A stretch of 64,000 bases of DNA. It comes from Pseudomonadota bacterium (lineage in GTDB: Bacteria; Desulfobacterota; Binatia; Binatales; Binataceae). Below, in pieces: positions 16,035 to 25,144 of this stretch; the first letter of the stretch is position 1; each line of letters starts with the position of its first letter. The stretch is from positions 62,001 through 126,000 of the forward strand of contig JAJPHZ010000041.1 of NCBI GenBank assembly GCA_021325025.1, in the 5' to 3' direction. Below the pieces are notes generated by a model. It made no database searches, was not told the DNA's origin, and saw only the letters and a program-made list of their open reading frames with translations. Both the position numbers and the translations under genes were made by a program.

Positions 16035-17576
16035 TTAATTGCTGGCCTTGGCGCGAAAGTAAAGGCCAAGGCCGAAACATTTTTCCCACAATTCCGATTT
16101 CCGCTGCGCCGCCCACAGTTCCAACTCGGCGTCGCGCCCCGCCGAATCGACCAAAATCTCGAGCCGCCCGTTGCTGCGCGCGGTCCTGAGGGTGCGCACG
16201 ATCCCATGATGGGTCCGGTCCAGCCCATCGGCTACGCGTAGCAACGCCGACAGGGCCACGGCCAGCTTGCGATTGTCCGGGGTCAGTCCCGCCAGTTCAG
16301 GACTCGAGGTCTTGGGCGGGGCGCCCTTGTGAAAGCGCGCCACTACCGCGATCACCTGCAACTCCTGCGGATCGAAGCCGCGCAATTCGCCCTGCGTAAT
16401 CAGGTAGTGGGAATGGCGATGGTGTCCGGAATGGCTGACGTACAGACCGACGTCGTGCAGCAGGGCGGCATACTCTAGCAGCTCGCGTGCGTCGGCGCCC
16501 AGCTTGTGGATAGACCTGGTGGCGTCGAACAGGCAAAGTGCCAAACGCGCGACTTGCTGGCCATGGCCGGGCTCGGCCTGGAAGCGGCTGGCCATGCTCA
16601 GCACGCTGCGGCGGCGGATGCTGGGCACGTGCTCGGCCGCGCGGACGTCGCGATGATGATGGTCGATGAAGTCGAGTAGGATACCTTCGCGCAGGGCCCA
16701 TTCGCAGGCCCGCATCTCCTCGCCGCGAAAACCCTCAAGCAAAATCGCGGCTAGCAGCGCGCCGGCCGCGATCAGGTCGGCACGCCGGCGCTCCAATCCG
16801 GGAATACGGACGCGTTCACGCGCGCGGCTTTGCAGGATTTGCGCGGTCAGCTCCGCCAGTGCCTTGCGCTCCAGGACGTAGTTGTGCAGCTTGTGCGGCG
16901 GCTGCCCATCGCGCATCGCCGCCGCCATCGCGGTCAGCGTCAGCAATGTGCCCGACGTCCCCACCATCATGGTCGGCCGGATGCGTCGGGCGCGATCGAA
17001 CATCGGCTCCAGTTTCTCGCGTACGTAGGCCTTGAACCCCGCAATCTCGCCGGCTTTGGGCGGATCGGACTTGAAAAATCGCTCGGTCAGCCGCACCACG
17101 CCCAGTTTGAGGCTCTTCTGCCATCTGATCTTGTTGCCTTCGCCCTGGATGATTTCGATGCTGCCGCCGCCGATATCCACCACCAGCGGACGCTGGCCGC
17201 GAAAGTCGATCGCGTGGCGTGCCGCGGCAAAGATCAGCCGCGCCTCCTGCACACCGGTGATCACGTCGATATGCAGGCCCAACCTCTCCCACGCCTTAAG
17301 AACGAACTCGCCGCCGTTGGCAGCCTCGCGCACCGCGCTGGTTGCCACCGCCAGAATCGGGTCGGCGCCCTGGCGTTCGGCCAGCCGCTTGAAGGTACCG
17401 AGCGTCTGCAGTCCGAACTCCATCGTTTCGGAGGACAGCCGGCCGCTGGTGAGGGTCCCGCGGGCCAGCCCCACCATCTCCTTGGCGCGGTCGAGAATCT
17501 CGAAATCACCATGGCGCACCCGCGCAGTGACCATGTGGATCGAGTTGGAACCGATATCGATCGCGGCAATCTTCAT
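16035..17576 (-). CDS. Ppx/GppA phosphatase with C-terminal HD domain
   Basis: A 513-residue exopolyphosphatase/guanosine pentaphosphate phosphatase. The ASKHA nucleotide-binding parts are AAIDIGSNSIHMVTA at the start and LVVDIGGGSIEI (about 140). The C-terminal third is an HD domain with LLHDVGLYVSHSGHHRHSHYL. Members cleave polyphosphate or convert pppGpp to ppGpp. The start at 17576 gives the standard N terminus; an in-frame ATG at 17744 would add 56 basic residues of no recognised domain. It heads the cluster with the two thymidylate-kinase-like genes, which may link polyphosphate and nucleotide metabolism. Confidence 0.9.
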   Translation of the reverse strand: MKIAAIDIGSNSIHMVTARVRHGDFEILDRAKEMVGLARGTLTSGRLSSETMEFGLQTLGTFKRLAERQGADPILAVATSAVREAANGGEFVLKAWERLGLHIDVITGVQEARLIFAAARHAIDFRGQRPLVVDIGGGSIEIIQGEGNKIRWQKSLKLGVVRLTERFFKSDPPKAGEIAGFKAYVREKLEPMFDRARRIRPTMMVGTSGTLLTLTAMAAAMRDGQPPHKLHNYVLERKALAELTAQILQSRARERVRIPGLERRRADLIAAGALLAAILLEGFRGEEMRACEWALREGILLDFIDHHHRDVRAAEHVPSIRRRSVLSMASRFQAEPGHGQQVARLALCLFDATRSIHKLGADARELLEYAALLHDVGLYVSHSGHHRHSHYLITQGELRGFDPQELQVIAVVARFHKGAPPKTSSPELAGLTPDNRKLAVALSALLRVADGLDRTHHGIVRTLRTARSNGRLEILVDSAGRDAELELWAAQRKSELWEKCFGLGLYFRAKASN

Positions 17577-18014
17577 CCCGTTGGCCGCCACAGCATTGGA
17601 CAGCGGTGCGCCACCCGGCAGACCGTTGAGGTGCAACGTGGATGCGGATTTGCGCCGCCCAGTGCGCGAGACCAATCGCAGGCTGCGAATGATGGTACGT
17701 GGGCGCGGGCGAAGCGGCGTGCAGCGCAATACGGGTAACGCCATCAACCTTTCATCGGGGCCGCCGCGATGCGCAACGGCGGGTCAAGCGCAGTCGTTGT
17801 CAATTATGATAGAGGCTTTGGCGAGTTGCCGATACAGCGTTCGTTACAGGGATATTAACAATCGATGGATTTTTTCCGCGACCACCGGCGGGGGACCTAA
17901 GGCTGGTTATCCCCAACGCTCAATTATGCAAGGAAGGCTTTGGCAGTTGCCTTTACGCCGCGAAGACGAGCACAATTTCAGTAACCTCCCCGCGAGCTTC
18001 AACGTGGTGCCCAG

Positions 18015-20447
18015 ATGCGTAAGATCCTGCTGATTGCCGCCGCGACCCTCGGCGTGTTGGTCCTGTTGATCGCCGGAGTGCTGCTTTATGGCGCACTTAA
18101 TCTCAATTCGCTGGTTAAGAACAATCGCGAGTATCTGCTCGACCGCGTCGGCGATTCGCTGGGCCGCGACGTTCAGGCGCAGGACATCCAAATCGGCCTG
18201 GGATGGGGCCTGACGCTGGAAGTCTCCGGTCTCCAAATCGCCGACGACCCGTCCTTTTCTCAGCTCCCCTTCCTCAAGGCCAAACAAGTCTCGGGCAGTG
18301 TCGAGTTGCTGCCGCTCGTCACCGGGCAGATCCTGATCACCCAGCTCGACCTGCTCAATCCCGTGGTCCGTATCCTGCGCGACCGCGCGGGCCGTCTTAA
18401 TGTCGCTTCAATCGGAGCCAGGCAGGCCGCCGCGCCGCGGCAGGCCAGACCCGGCCGAGTCCACGCTCCAAGCCTGATCCCGATTCACTTCCTAGTGCGG
18501 ACACTGAATATCCGCGAGGGTGGCGTCACTTACCAGGACGCGTCCGGACGCCCGATTCAGGTCGGCCATGTCAGCCTCAACGTAAGCGATGCCAACCCCA
18601 CGCGCCCCTTTCCGATCAAGCTGGGGCTTGCCGCGATGAGCGGGACGCGCAACCTGTCGGTCAGCGGCACGGTCGGTCCGCTGATGCGCAACGGGATTCT
18701 CGACGTGATGGACGCGCCGGTTTCGTTCAACATCACCGCCGGTCCCATTCTTTTGGACCGCCTGCGCAATATTTCCGAGCTGCGCTCCACCATTCCCGAC
18801 AAGCTGTCGATGCCCGACCCGATCACGGTCAAGGCGAAGATCAAGGGCAACCTGCGCGCGGCAGGAATCGACGTCAGCACCGACCTGAGCGGGGCGCGCC
18901 TGGTTTACCTGGGGCTATTCCACAAGCCGGCTGGAGTTCCTTTCAAGATTTCGGCGTTGGGCTTTCGCCGCGACGGCGCGGTGGGAGTCACGCAGGCCAA
19001 CGTCAAGTTGGCCGGTCTTGAAGCCCGCTTGACCGATGTCAACCTCGGCCGCGGCGCGTGGAGCGCCAAGGTCGACACCAACCGCTTTGACCTGGCGCCG
19101 ATGGCCAAGATGGCGGCGCAGTTGGCCAAGTACGAGTTGTCGGGCGCCGGCGAGGCCCATCTGGTGGTATCGGCATCGTCGCCGCCGCGCGCCAAAGGCA
19201 CCGTGGCGCTGGCCGACGTGGGATTCAAGGTGGAAGGCAGCAAGCTGCCCGGCATCAGCGCGCTCAGCGGCACGGTCCGGCTCGACGGCAATTCCGCAGT
19301 GCTGGAGCCGACCAACTTTAAACTGGGCTCGGCCGCGGCCAGCGTGCAGGGGCAGGCGTCGTCGCTGCAGCCGCTGCGCGCCAACTATTCATTGACCGCC
19401 GACAGATTCAAGCTGGCCGAGCTGATACCTGACCGGCCGCCCGACGAAGAGGTGGCGCAACTCAAGGCCGACGGCAGCGTTGCACAGGGCGCCAACGGCA
19501 TGACGCTCAGCACGGCGCTGACGTCGGGCCACGGGATGGTGTCGGACGTGCCCTACCGTAACCTTGCGTTGCGCGCGGGCTGGGACGGACGCCAGGCCGA
19601 CGTCTCCTCGCTGACGCTGGACACCTACGGCGGTTCGATCGGTGCGCGGGCCGCCGCTGCAATCGCCCCACCGCGGCCGTTTCGCGCTGCCCTCAACCTC
19701 AGCAACATCGATCTGCATCAGGCGCTAAGCGCCCAGAGAGCCAAAGCTGCAGACATGGTCAGGGGACTGCTGAGCGGCCAGATCAACGCTGCCGGCAGAG
19801 GATCGAGCTTCGAGGAGATCAAGCCGACGCTGACCGGCAACGGACGCATCCAGGTCGCCAACGGCAAGCTGCTCGGCGTCAATGTGATCGGCGCGGCGAT
19901 CAAAAAGATCGACAACATTCCCGCGATCGGCACCCTGTTTACGCCGGCCATCATCGCGCGCCATCCCGCCTTGTTTGCCAGCCCCGACACCGACCTGAAG
20001 CTGGTGCGGATGTCCTACGTGATGACCGGGCCGCGGATGACCTCGCGCGACATCACGGTGCTGTCCGACGATTACAGCGTCGCGGGCCAGGGATGGTTCG
20101 ACATGGACAAAAACGTCGACCTTTCGGTGCACGTGCTGATGTCGCGCCAATTCTCCAGCGAACTGCAGGCGGAGAAGAAAAACGTCGTGTACCTGGAAAA
20201 CGAGGGCGGCCAGATCGAGATCCCCCTGTTGATTCGCGGCACGCTGCCTCATCCGTCGATTCAGCCCGACGTTCAGTTCCTGGCCCAGCGCGCTGCCAGC
20301 CGCGCGGCCCAGGAGCAGGGCGGCAAGCTCATCAAGCGTTACCTGGGCCAGAAAGGAATCGGCAAGTACCTGGGCGGTGGCGGCGCACCGTCGGGCGCGC
20401 CCCCTTCAACCAACCCCCTGGCGCCGCTGGAAAATCTGTTTCACTAA
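18015..20447 (+). CDS. AsmA-family protein
   Basis: An 810-residue protein with one N-terminal membrane anchor (ILLIAAATLGVLVLLIAGVLL, shown in part) and a long beta-rich periplasmic region. The beginning SLGRDVQAQDIQIGLGWG and the C-terminal AsmA domain (about 560-760: GRIQVANGKLLGVNVIGAA) are family-typical. AsmA-type proteins are bridge-like proteins of the envelope involved in phospholipid transport and outer-membrane assembly. The C terminus is rich in Gly/Pro/Ala. The next gene, an MFS carrier, begins 23 bases later. Confidence 0.88.
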   Translation: MRKILLIAAATLGVLVLLIAGVLLYGALNLNSLVKNNREYLLDRVGDSLGRDVQAQDIQIGLGWGLTLEVSGLQIADDPSFSQLPFLKAKQVSGSVELLPLVTGQILITQLDLLNPVVRILRDRAGRLNVASIGARQAAAPRQARPGRVHAPSLIPIHFLVRTLNIREGGVTYQDASGRPIQVGHVSLNVSDANPTRPFPIKLGLAAMSGTRNLSVSGTVGPLMRNGILDVMDAPVSFNITAGPILLDRLRNISELRSTIPDKLSMPDPITVKAKIKGNLRAAGIDVSTDLSGARLVYLGLFHKPAGVPFKISALGFRRDGAVGVTQANVKLAGLEARLTDVNLGRGAWSAKVDTNRFDLAPMAKMAAQLAKYELSGAGEAHLVVSASSPPRAKGTVALADVGFKVEGSKLPGISALSGTVRLDGNSAVLEPTNFKLGSAAASVQGQASSLQPLRANYSLTADRFKLAELIPDRPPDEEVAQLKADGSVAQGANGMTLSTALTSGHGMVSDVPYRNLALRAGWDGRQADVSSLTLDTYGGSIGARAAAAIAPPRPFRAALNLSNIDLHQALSAQRAKAADMVRGLLSGQINAAGRGSSFEEIKPTLTGNGRIQVANGKLLGVNVIGAAIKKIDNIPAIGTLFTPAIIARHPALFASPDTDLKLVRMSYVMTGPRMTSRDITVLSDDYSVAGQGWFDMDKNVDLSVHVLMSRQFSSELQAEKKNVVYLENEGGQIEIPLLIRGTLPHPSIQPDVQFLAQRAASRAAQEQGGKLIKRYLGQKGIGKYLGGGGAPSGAPPSTNPLAPLENLFH

Positions 20448-20470
20448 ATGGCTGCGGCCGGGAATTTGCG

Positions 20471-21715
20471 ATGACAACCGAGGAACGGCAACGGCGCGGA
20501 TGGTGGATCGTGGCGAGCCTGTTCCTCGCGATGGTGCTGGTTAACGGTCCGGTACTGGGCACGCCGGGGGTCTTCTTCATGCCGCTGCTCAAGCAATTCG
20601 GCGTGCAGCGGGCGCAACTGTCGCTGATGTCGAGCCTGATGTTCGTGGGTTTTGGCATCGCGGCGCCGGCCTCCGGATGGCTGCTGGATCGGATCGAGGC
20701 GCGCATCGTGATGGTGTCGGGTGCGGTGCTTACCGCGCTGACTTTCGTGGCACTGGGCCGGGTCCACTCCTTCACCGGTCTGGTCGCCGCGTACATGATT
20801 CTCGGTTTCGGCGCCGGCGCGGCGACTTTTGTCCCGACCCAGTTCATAATCACCAACTGGTTTGGCGCGCGGCGCGGCACCGCTTTAGGCATCGCCTTTG
20901 TCGGGATGGCGCTCGGCCCGATGCTGGCCGCGGTGGTTGCTCAACATCTGATATCCACCCTGGGCTGGCGAGTCGCTTACCAGATGCTGCCGATCCCCAT
21001 CCTGCTGATCGCGATTCCGGTCATCGCAATCGTCATCCGCAGCCGCCCGCCGCAAGCGGTGGAGCCGGGCGGCCAGAAGACGGTGCCCGCGCGCGACGGA
21101 CTGGAAGTGGGACCGGCGCTGCGTTCGCGTTCATTCTGGCTGCTGGCCGGGGCATTTCTATTGTTCGGCCTGGCGGCCAACGGGATCGCGTTTCATCTCG
21201 TACCCTATCTGCGTGGGCGCGGCTACGATGCCGGGTTCGCCGCTCTGGCGCTCAGCCTGATGTTCGGCGCCGGTGCGCTGGGCGATCTGGCGTTCGGACT
21301 GCTTGGCGATCGCATGCGCAGCCGCGTTGCGATGGGACTCAACCTGATCGTTCTTGCCGTGGTCGCGGCGGCGATGCTGCGTGCGCCCGGTCCGGAACTG
21401 CTGATGGTCCTTGCGATCGGGTTTGGTATCACCAATGCCGGGCCGACCGTGCTCGAGCCGATGGTGGCGGCGGACTGCTTCGGGCTTAAGCGTTTCGGCT
21501 CGCTGACCGGCCTGGTGCATATCGGCGGAACCGCGGGCGCTGTGCTGGGTCCGGTGATCGCCGGTGCGGTCTTCGACCGGACCGGATCGTACTGGCCGGC
21601 CTTCGACGCCTTTATCGTAATACTGATCGTCAGCGGCACGATGGTCATGCTGTGCACGCCGCTGGCGGTGCAGAACGCCGCCGCGCCTCATCCCGCGCCA
21701 GCCGTCGGCTGCTGA
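20471..21715 (+). CDS. MFS transporter
   Basis: A 414-residue major facilitator protein with 12 predicted helices. Helix 1 is WWIVASLFLAMVLVNGPVLG and the loop 2-3 motif GWLLDRIEAR resembles motif A. It closely resembles a second MFS gene at 29700 (shared PVLEP/SPIAAPILL and ..GLKRFGSL../..GLRRFGSL.. segment), the oxalate/monocarboxylate type. It is translated just after asmA and its last 28 bases overlap convergent pyrD. Substrate unknown, probably an organic acid. Confidence 0.88.
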   Translation: MTTEERQRRGWWIVASLFLAMVLVNGPVLGTPGVFFMPLLKQFGVQRAQLSLMSSLMFVGFGIAAPASGWLLDRIEARIVMVSGAVLTALTFVALGRVHSFTGLVAAYMILGFGAGAATFVPTQFIITNWFGARRGTALGIAFVGMALGPMLAAVVAQHLISTLGWRVAYQMLPIPILLIAIPVIAIVIRSRPPQAVEPGGQKTVPARDGLEVGPALRSRSFWLLAGAFLLFGLAANGIAFHLVPYLRGRGYDAGFAALALSLMFGAGALGDLAFGLLGDRMRSRVAMGLNLIVLAVVAAAMLRAPGPELLMVLAIGFGITNAGPTVLEPMVAADCFGLKRFGSLTGLVHIGGTAGAVLGPVIAGAVFDRTGSYWPAFDAFIVILIVSGTMVMLCTPLAVQNAAAPHPAPAVGC

Positions 21716-22785
21716 ATGCCGATCGCCTGCGTGATCGAAGCGTGACCCTCGCGGCGCAGCAGCGCGATCAACCCGTCCTTGATCCGTCCCGGCAGCCCGG
21801 GCCCTTCGTAAATCAGGCCGGTGTATAGCTCCACTAGGCTGGCGCCGGCGCAAAGGTGACCCCACGCGTCCTCCGCGCTGGCGACGCCGCCCACACCGAT
21901 AATCGGGATGCGGCCTTCCGTGTGGCGATAAACTTCACCGATGACGGCGCGGGCGCGCGCCCTCAGCGGCTGGCCGCTCAGGCCCCCGGGATGATCGCTG
22001 CGCACGCCCACCGCCTCGCGTGCAAGTGTGGTGTTGGTCGCGACGATTCCGTCAAATCGCAGCTCCATGACCGTCGCGCAAATTGCGCGAAGCTGCTCGG
22101 AATCTAGGTCGGGCGCGAGTTTGACCAGCAACGGCGGCCGGTTAATTGAAGCGCCCGACGCGACGCGGCCGGCAAATGCGCGCTGTATTAGGTCGCGCAG
22201 ATGGTCCGGTGCTTGCCAGTCGCGCAAGCCGGGCGTGTTGGGCGAGCTGACGTTGACGACGATGAAGTCCGCCATCGGCCCCAACCGCTGCGCCGCCGCC
22301 GCGATGTCGTCGGCGACGCGCGCGGGCGGCGTGTCCTTGTTGGGTCCGATGTTGACGCCCAACCGCAGGCTCACTCCACGGGCCCGCCAGCGCGTCAGCC
22401 GCTTGGCCGCCGCTTCCATCCCAACACCGGGAAATCCCAACCGATTGATCAGTGCGCGATGTTCGGGCAGCCGCCACAGGCGCGGCCGCGGATTGCCCGG
22501 CTGCGGCCGCGGCGTAATCGTGCCGACTTCGGCGAACCCAAAACCCAGCCGCTGCCAGGCCGCGACCGCCGCGGCGTCCTTGTCCAGCCCCGCGGCAAGC
22601 CCCAGCGGATTGGCAAAGCGCATCCCCCAAAGCTCCAGTCCCAACGCGGCGTCGTCAGCGGGAGCACTGAGCACCGGCACACCAGCCAACAGCGTAAGAA
22701 CCACGCGATGGGCAAGTTCAGGGTCAAGGCGGAACAGCATCGGGCGCAGCACACGCTGCCAGAGCAGATCGAGGAGCGGAGCCAT
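21688..22785 (-). CDS. pyrD: Dihydroorotate dehydrogenase (quinone), class 2
   Basis: A 365-residue flavoprotein that oxidises dihydroorotate to orotate in pyrimidine synthesis, passing electrons to quinone. Recognised parts are the N-terminal membrane-associated helices of class 2 (RPMLFRLDPELAHRVVLTLL), the FMN site GLAAGLDKDAAAV, VNVSSPNTPGLR with the catalytic Ser, and IIGVGGVASAEDAW. The ATG at 22785 precedes the class 2 helix; a longer ORF start at 22881 adds no homologous sequence. Its 3' end overlaps the MFS gene. Confidence 0.95.
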   Translation of the reverse strand: MAPLLDLLWQRVLRPMLFRLDPELAHRVVLTLLAGVPVLSAPADDAALGLELWGMRFANPLGLAAGLDKDAAAVAAWQRLGFGFAEVGTITPRPQPGNPRPRLWRLPEHRALINRLGFPGVGMEAAAKRLTRWRARGVSLRLGVNIGPNKDTPPARVADDIAAAAQRLGPMADFIVVNVSSPNTPGLRDWQAPDHLRDLIQRAFAGRVASGASINRPPLLVKLAPDLDSEQLRAICATVMELRFDGIVATNTTLAREAVGVRSDHPGGLSGQPLRARARAVIGEVYRHTEGRIPIIGVGGVASAEDAWGHLCAGASLVELYTGLIYEGPGLPGRIKDGLIALLRREGHASITQAIGIQQPTAGAG

Positions 22786-22901
22786 CGGAGCGCCATCGTC
22801 GCAATCCGCCCCGCCCGCGGCAAGTCCGCTTCGATCGAATACGATCCTCAGCGCAATTCCATCATGCCGCGATCGATGCAATTCTGGACCAGCCTGGCGT
22901 C

Positions 22902-23552
22902 ATGGTCATGACGACCTCGGACAAATCATCGCGGATGCGGCTGGCGCAGTTGCAGCGCGCGATGCTGGCCTGCACGCGTTGCGACGCGCTGGTGCGATGC
23001 CGCACGCGGGTGGTGCCGGGCGCCGGTGCGGCCGCGGCGGCGGTGGCCTTCGTTGGTATCGCGCCCGGACGCTTCGGCGGCGATCGCACCGGCGTGCCGT
23101 TCAGCGGCGATCGCTCCGGGACGCTGCTGCGCGCAATGATCGCCGCTGCTGGCTTGCGCCGCGTGTTCATCACCAACCTGGTGCGATGCAATCCGCGCGA
23201 CGGGCGGGGGCGCAACCGCGATCCGCTGGCGGCGGAAATCGCCAACTGCCGCTCCCATCTGGAGGCCGAACTGGCGCTGGTCCGGCCCAAACTGGTGGTC
23301 TGCCTGGGCCGCATCACGTGGCTGCATCTGGCGGGGCGAGAAGCAGCGTTCGATCCGGCGGGTGCGGCCGTGGTGCGCGCCGGCCGATGGCTGCTCTACC
23401 CGATGTATCATCCCGCGTACGTCAATCGCGGCGCCTACCCGGTGCAATGCTACGCCCGCGATTTCGCCCGGCTGCGCTCCGCACTGCAGGGCCTGGGCCG
23501 CGGTGATTTCGCCGCCGCTGGCGGCGGCGCGGGCCGCATTGCTATAAGATGA
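22902..23552 (+). CDS. Uracil-DNA glycosylase, family 4/5 type with Fe-S cluster
   Basis: A 216-residue DNA repair enzyme that excises uracil. The N-terminal CTRC (about residues 24-27) and two later Cys (VRCNPRD and NCRSHL) provide four ligands for a [4Fe-4S] cluster. The first motif reads VGIAPGRFGGDRTGVPFSGDRSG; its GGxRTG and GDRSG parts resemble family 5 (UdgB), while the APG resembles family 4. The second motif is LLYPMYHPAYVN. ATG 22902 or ATG 22908 could start it. Convergent neighbours are not functionally linked. Confidence 0.88.
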   Translation: MVMTTSDKSSRMRLAQLQRAMLACTRCDALVRCRTRVVPGAGAAAAAVAFVGIAPGRFGGDRTGVPFSGDRSGTLLRAMIAAAGLRRVFITNLVRCNPRDGRGRNRDPLAAEIANCRSHLEAELALVRPKLVVCLGRITWLHLAGREAAFDPAGAAVVRAGRWLLYPMYHPAYVNRGAYPVQCYARDFARLRSALQGLGRGDFAAAGGGAGRIAIR

Positions 23553-23579
23553 ACCGAAGCTTGCACAGGAATCAGATCA

Positions 23580-24749
23580 ATGGCTGACAACGTCGAGATT
23601 CAGGGACAGGTCGATCCGCGCTTCAATCGCGTCAAGGAGGCCTTTGCGCACAACTTCGTCACCAAGGGCGAAGTCGGCGCGGCGGTGGCGATTACGCTGG
23701 ACAACCGGACGGTGGTAGATATCTGGGCCGGCTTTGCCGATCGCGCCAAAACCAGGCCTTGGACGCGCGACACCATCGTCAACGTCTGGTCGACCACCAA
23801 GGGACCTGCCGCAATGTGCCTCCATCGGCTGGCCGAGCAGGGCCGCCTCGACCTCGACGCGCCGGTTTCCCGCTACTGGCCGGAGTTCGCGCAGGCCGGC
23901 AAGGAGAAGGTGCTGGTCAGCTATCTGCTCAATCACAAGGCCGGGCTGCCCGCTCTCAAACAACAGATTCCCGCCGAGATGCTCTACGACTGGGAGGCGA
24001 TGACCGCTGCGCTGGCCGCGCATGCGCCGTGGTGGGAGCCCGGCACGCGCCACGGCTATCATGCGTTCACCTACGGCTACCTGATTGGCGAGGTGCTGCG
24101 GCGTATCACCGGCAAGACGCTGGGTACTTACCTGCACGAGGAGATCGCGCAGCCGCTGGGGCTGGACTTCCACATCGGCCTGGACGCGCGGCACGACAGC
24201 CGCGTCGCCCAGATGATCGGCGCCGATCCGCCGCCGCCCTCCACCGAGCCCAACCCGTTTGCCGAAGCCTTTAAGGATCAGGAATCGCTCAGTTACAAGG
24301 CGCTGTCCAATCCAACCTCGCTGATGCAGGTCAAGACGATTAACACGCGCGAATGGCGCGGCGCGGAGATCGCGGCCGCCAACGGTCATGGCACGGCGCG
24401 CGCGCTGGCGCGCCTGTACGGAGCGCTGGCGTGCGGCGGCGCGGTCGACGGGGTGCAGGTGCTGTCGGCCGACAGCATCCGGCGCTGCTACACGGAGCAG
24501 TCGCGTGGGCTGGACGCGGTGCTGCTGCGCGAAACGCGCTTCTCGCTGGGTTTCATGCTGCCGCAGCCGGGCATGCCTAATGGCCGCAATCCGCGCAACT
24601 TCGGCCATCCGGGCGCCGGCGGCTCAATCGCCTATGCCGACCCCGATGCGCGAATCGGTTTTGCCTACGTGATGAACAAGATGCGCCAGGACAACGCGCT
24701 CGACAGCCGCGCCGCCGCGCTGATCGACGCGATGTACGCGTCGCTGTAA
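23580..24749 (+). CDS. Beta-lactamase-fold serine hydrolase (class C/EstB-like esterase)
   Basis: A 389-residue protein with the serine beta-lactamase fold: nucleophile motif S-T-T-K in NVWSTTKGPAAM, Tyr in GYHAFTYGYLIGEV and the third motif HPGAGGS (HxG type). This set is that of EstB-type carboxylesterases rather than of true beta-lactamases. No signal peptide, so cytoplasmic. It may cleave esters or lactones in the catabolic pathways around it. Confidence 0.88.
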   Translation: MADNVEIQGQVDPRFNRVKEAFAHNFVTKGEVGAAVAITLDNRTVVDIWAGFADRAKTRPWTRDTIVNVWSTTKGPAAMCLHRLAEQGRLDLDAPVSRYWPEFAQAGKEKVLVSYLLNHKAGLPALKQQIPAEMLYDWEAMTAALAAHAPWWEPGTRHGYHAFTYGYLIGEVLRRITGKTLGTYLHEEIAQPLGLDFHIGLDARHDSRVAQMIGADPPPPSTEPNPFAEAFKDQESLSYKALSNPTSLMQVKTINTREWRGAEIAAANGHGTARALARLYGALACGGAVDGVQVLSADSIRRCYTEQSRGLDAVLLRETRFSLGFMLPQPGMPNGRNPRNFGHPGAGGSIAYADPDARIGFAYVMNKMRQDNALDSRAAALIDAMYASL

Positions 24750-24832
24750 CGTTGGCCGAGGCCTGCTCCGAAAGCCATTCAACGCGCACGAATCCCGCTG
24801 CGGCGTTTCCTCGGCGTAGACCGCAGTACTAG

Positions 24833-24970
24833 AAAATTGTTGTAGAGCGCATTGCAATCTCTAAATTCAAGGCGACCTGCCTGCGCGTTCTGAAGCAGGT
24901 GCGCAAGACTCACAAGCCGGTCCTTGTAACCCGCGTCGGCAAACCCGCAGCCCAAATCGTTCCGCCCGCC
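24833..24970 (+). pseudogene. Remnant of a Phd/YefM-type antitoxin
   Basis: Reading from 24833 gives a peptide containing IAISKFKATCLRVL, then KPVLVTRVGKPAAQIVPP, the hallmark of Phd/YefM antitoxins. No ATG, GTG or TTG stands in frame between the upstream stop (24830-24832) and this region, only ATT codons, and the C-terminal toxin-binding part is missing. The frame runs on without a stop into the MoxR gene, which makes the homology easy to overlook. It is a dead antitoxin joined by deletion to the toxin tail at 24990. Confidence 0.75.
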
Positions 24971-24989
24971 GCGATTCGGTGGGGCGCAC

Positions 24990-25088
24990 TTTCTCGTCGC
25001 GACCGCGCTCATTTTGGATCTGACTTCGGTTACCGCCGACCGCAGGATAATCGGAACGAAGGACTGTTGGGTCCTGCCCGATTCCTAA
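24990..25088 (+). pseudogene. C-terminal remnant of a PIN-domain (VapC-type) toxin
   Basis: In a different frame from the antitoxin remnant, codons 24990-25085 read FLVATALILDLTSVTADRRI, then IGTKDCWVLPDS and TAA at 25086. The VATAL..DLT.VTADRRI pattern is the last helix-strand of PIN ribonucleases, including the third acidic residue. About 90 N-terminal residues of the toxin are missing. An internal deletion between about 24965 and 24990 explains the join. Confidence 0.7.
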
Positions 25089-25144
25089 ATTCGGCTACCC
25101 GCCTGATTGACTCCCGCGTCCATCCTCGCGATGCTCAATCGAAG

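Noticed and set aside
17577..17744. Additional 56-residue N terminus for the Ppx protein
   Set aside because: An in-frame ATG exists but the sequence is basic and without homology; kept only as an alternative start.
17907..17915. Single DnaA-box-like 9-mer (TTATCCCCA)
   Set aside because: One mismatched box alone, 10 kb from dnaA, is expected by chance.
24899..25144. N-terminal extension of the MoxR ATPase by 82 residues
   Set aside because: The extension encodes antitoxin-like sequence in its first part and has no relation to MoxR; the GTG at 25145 gives the standard N terminus.
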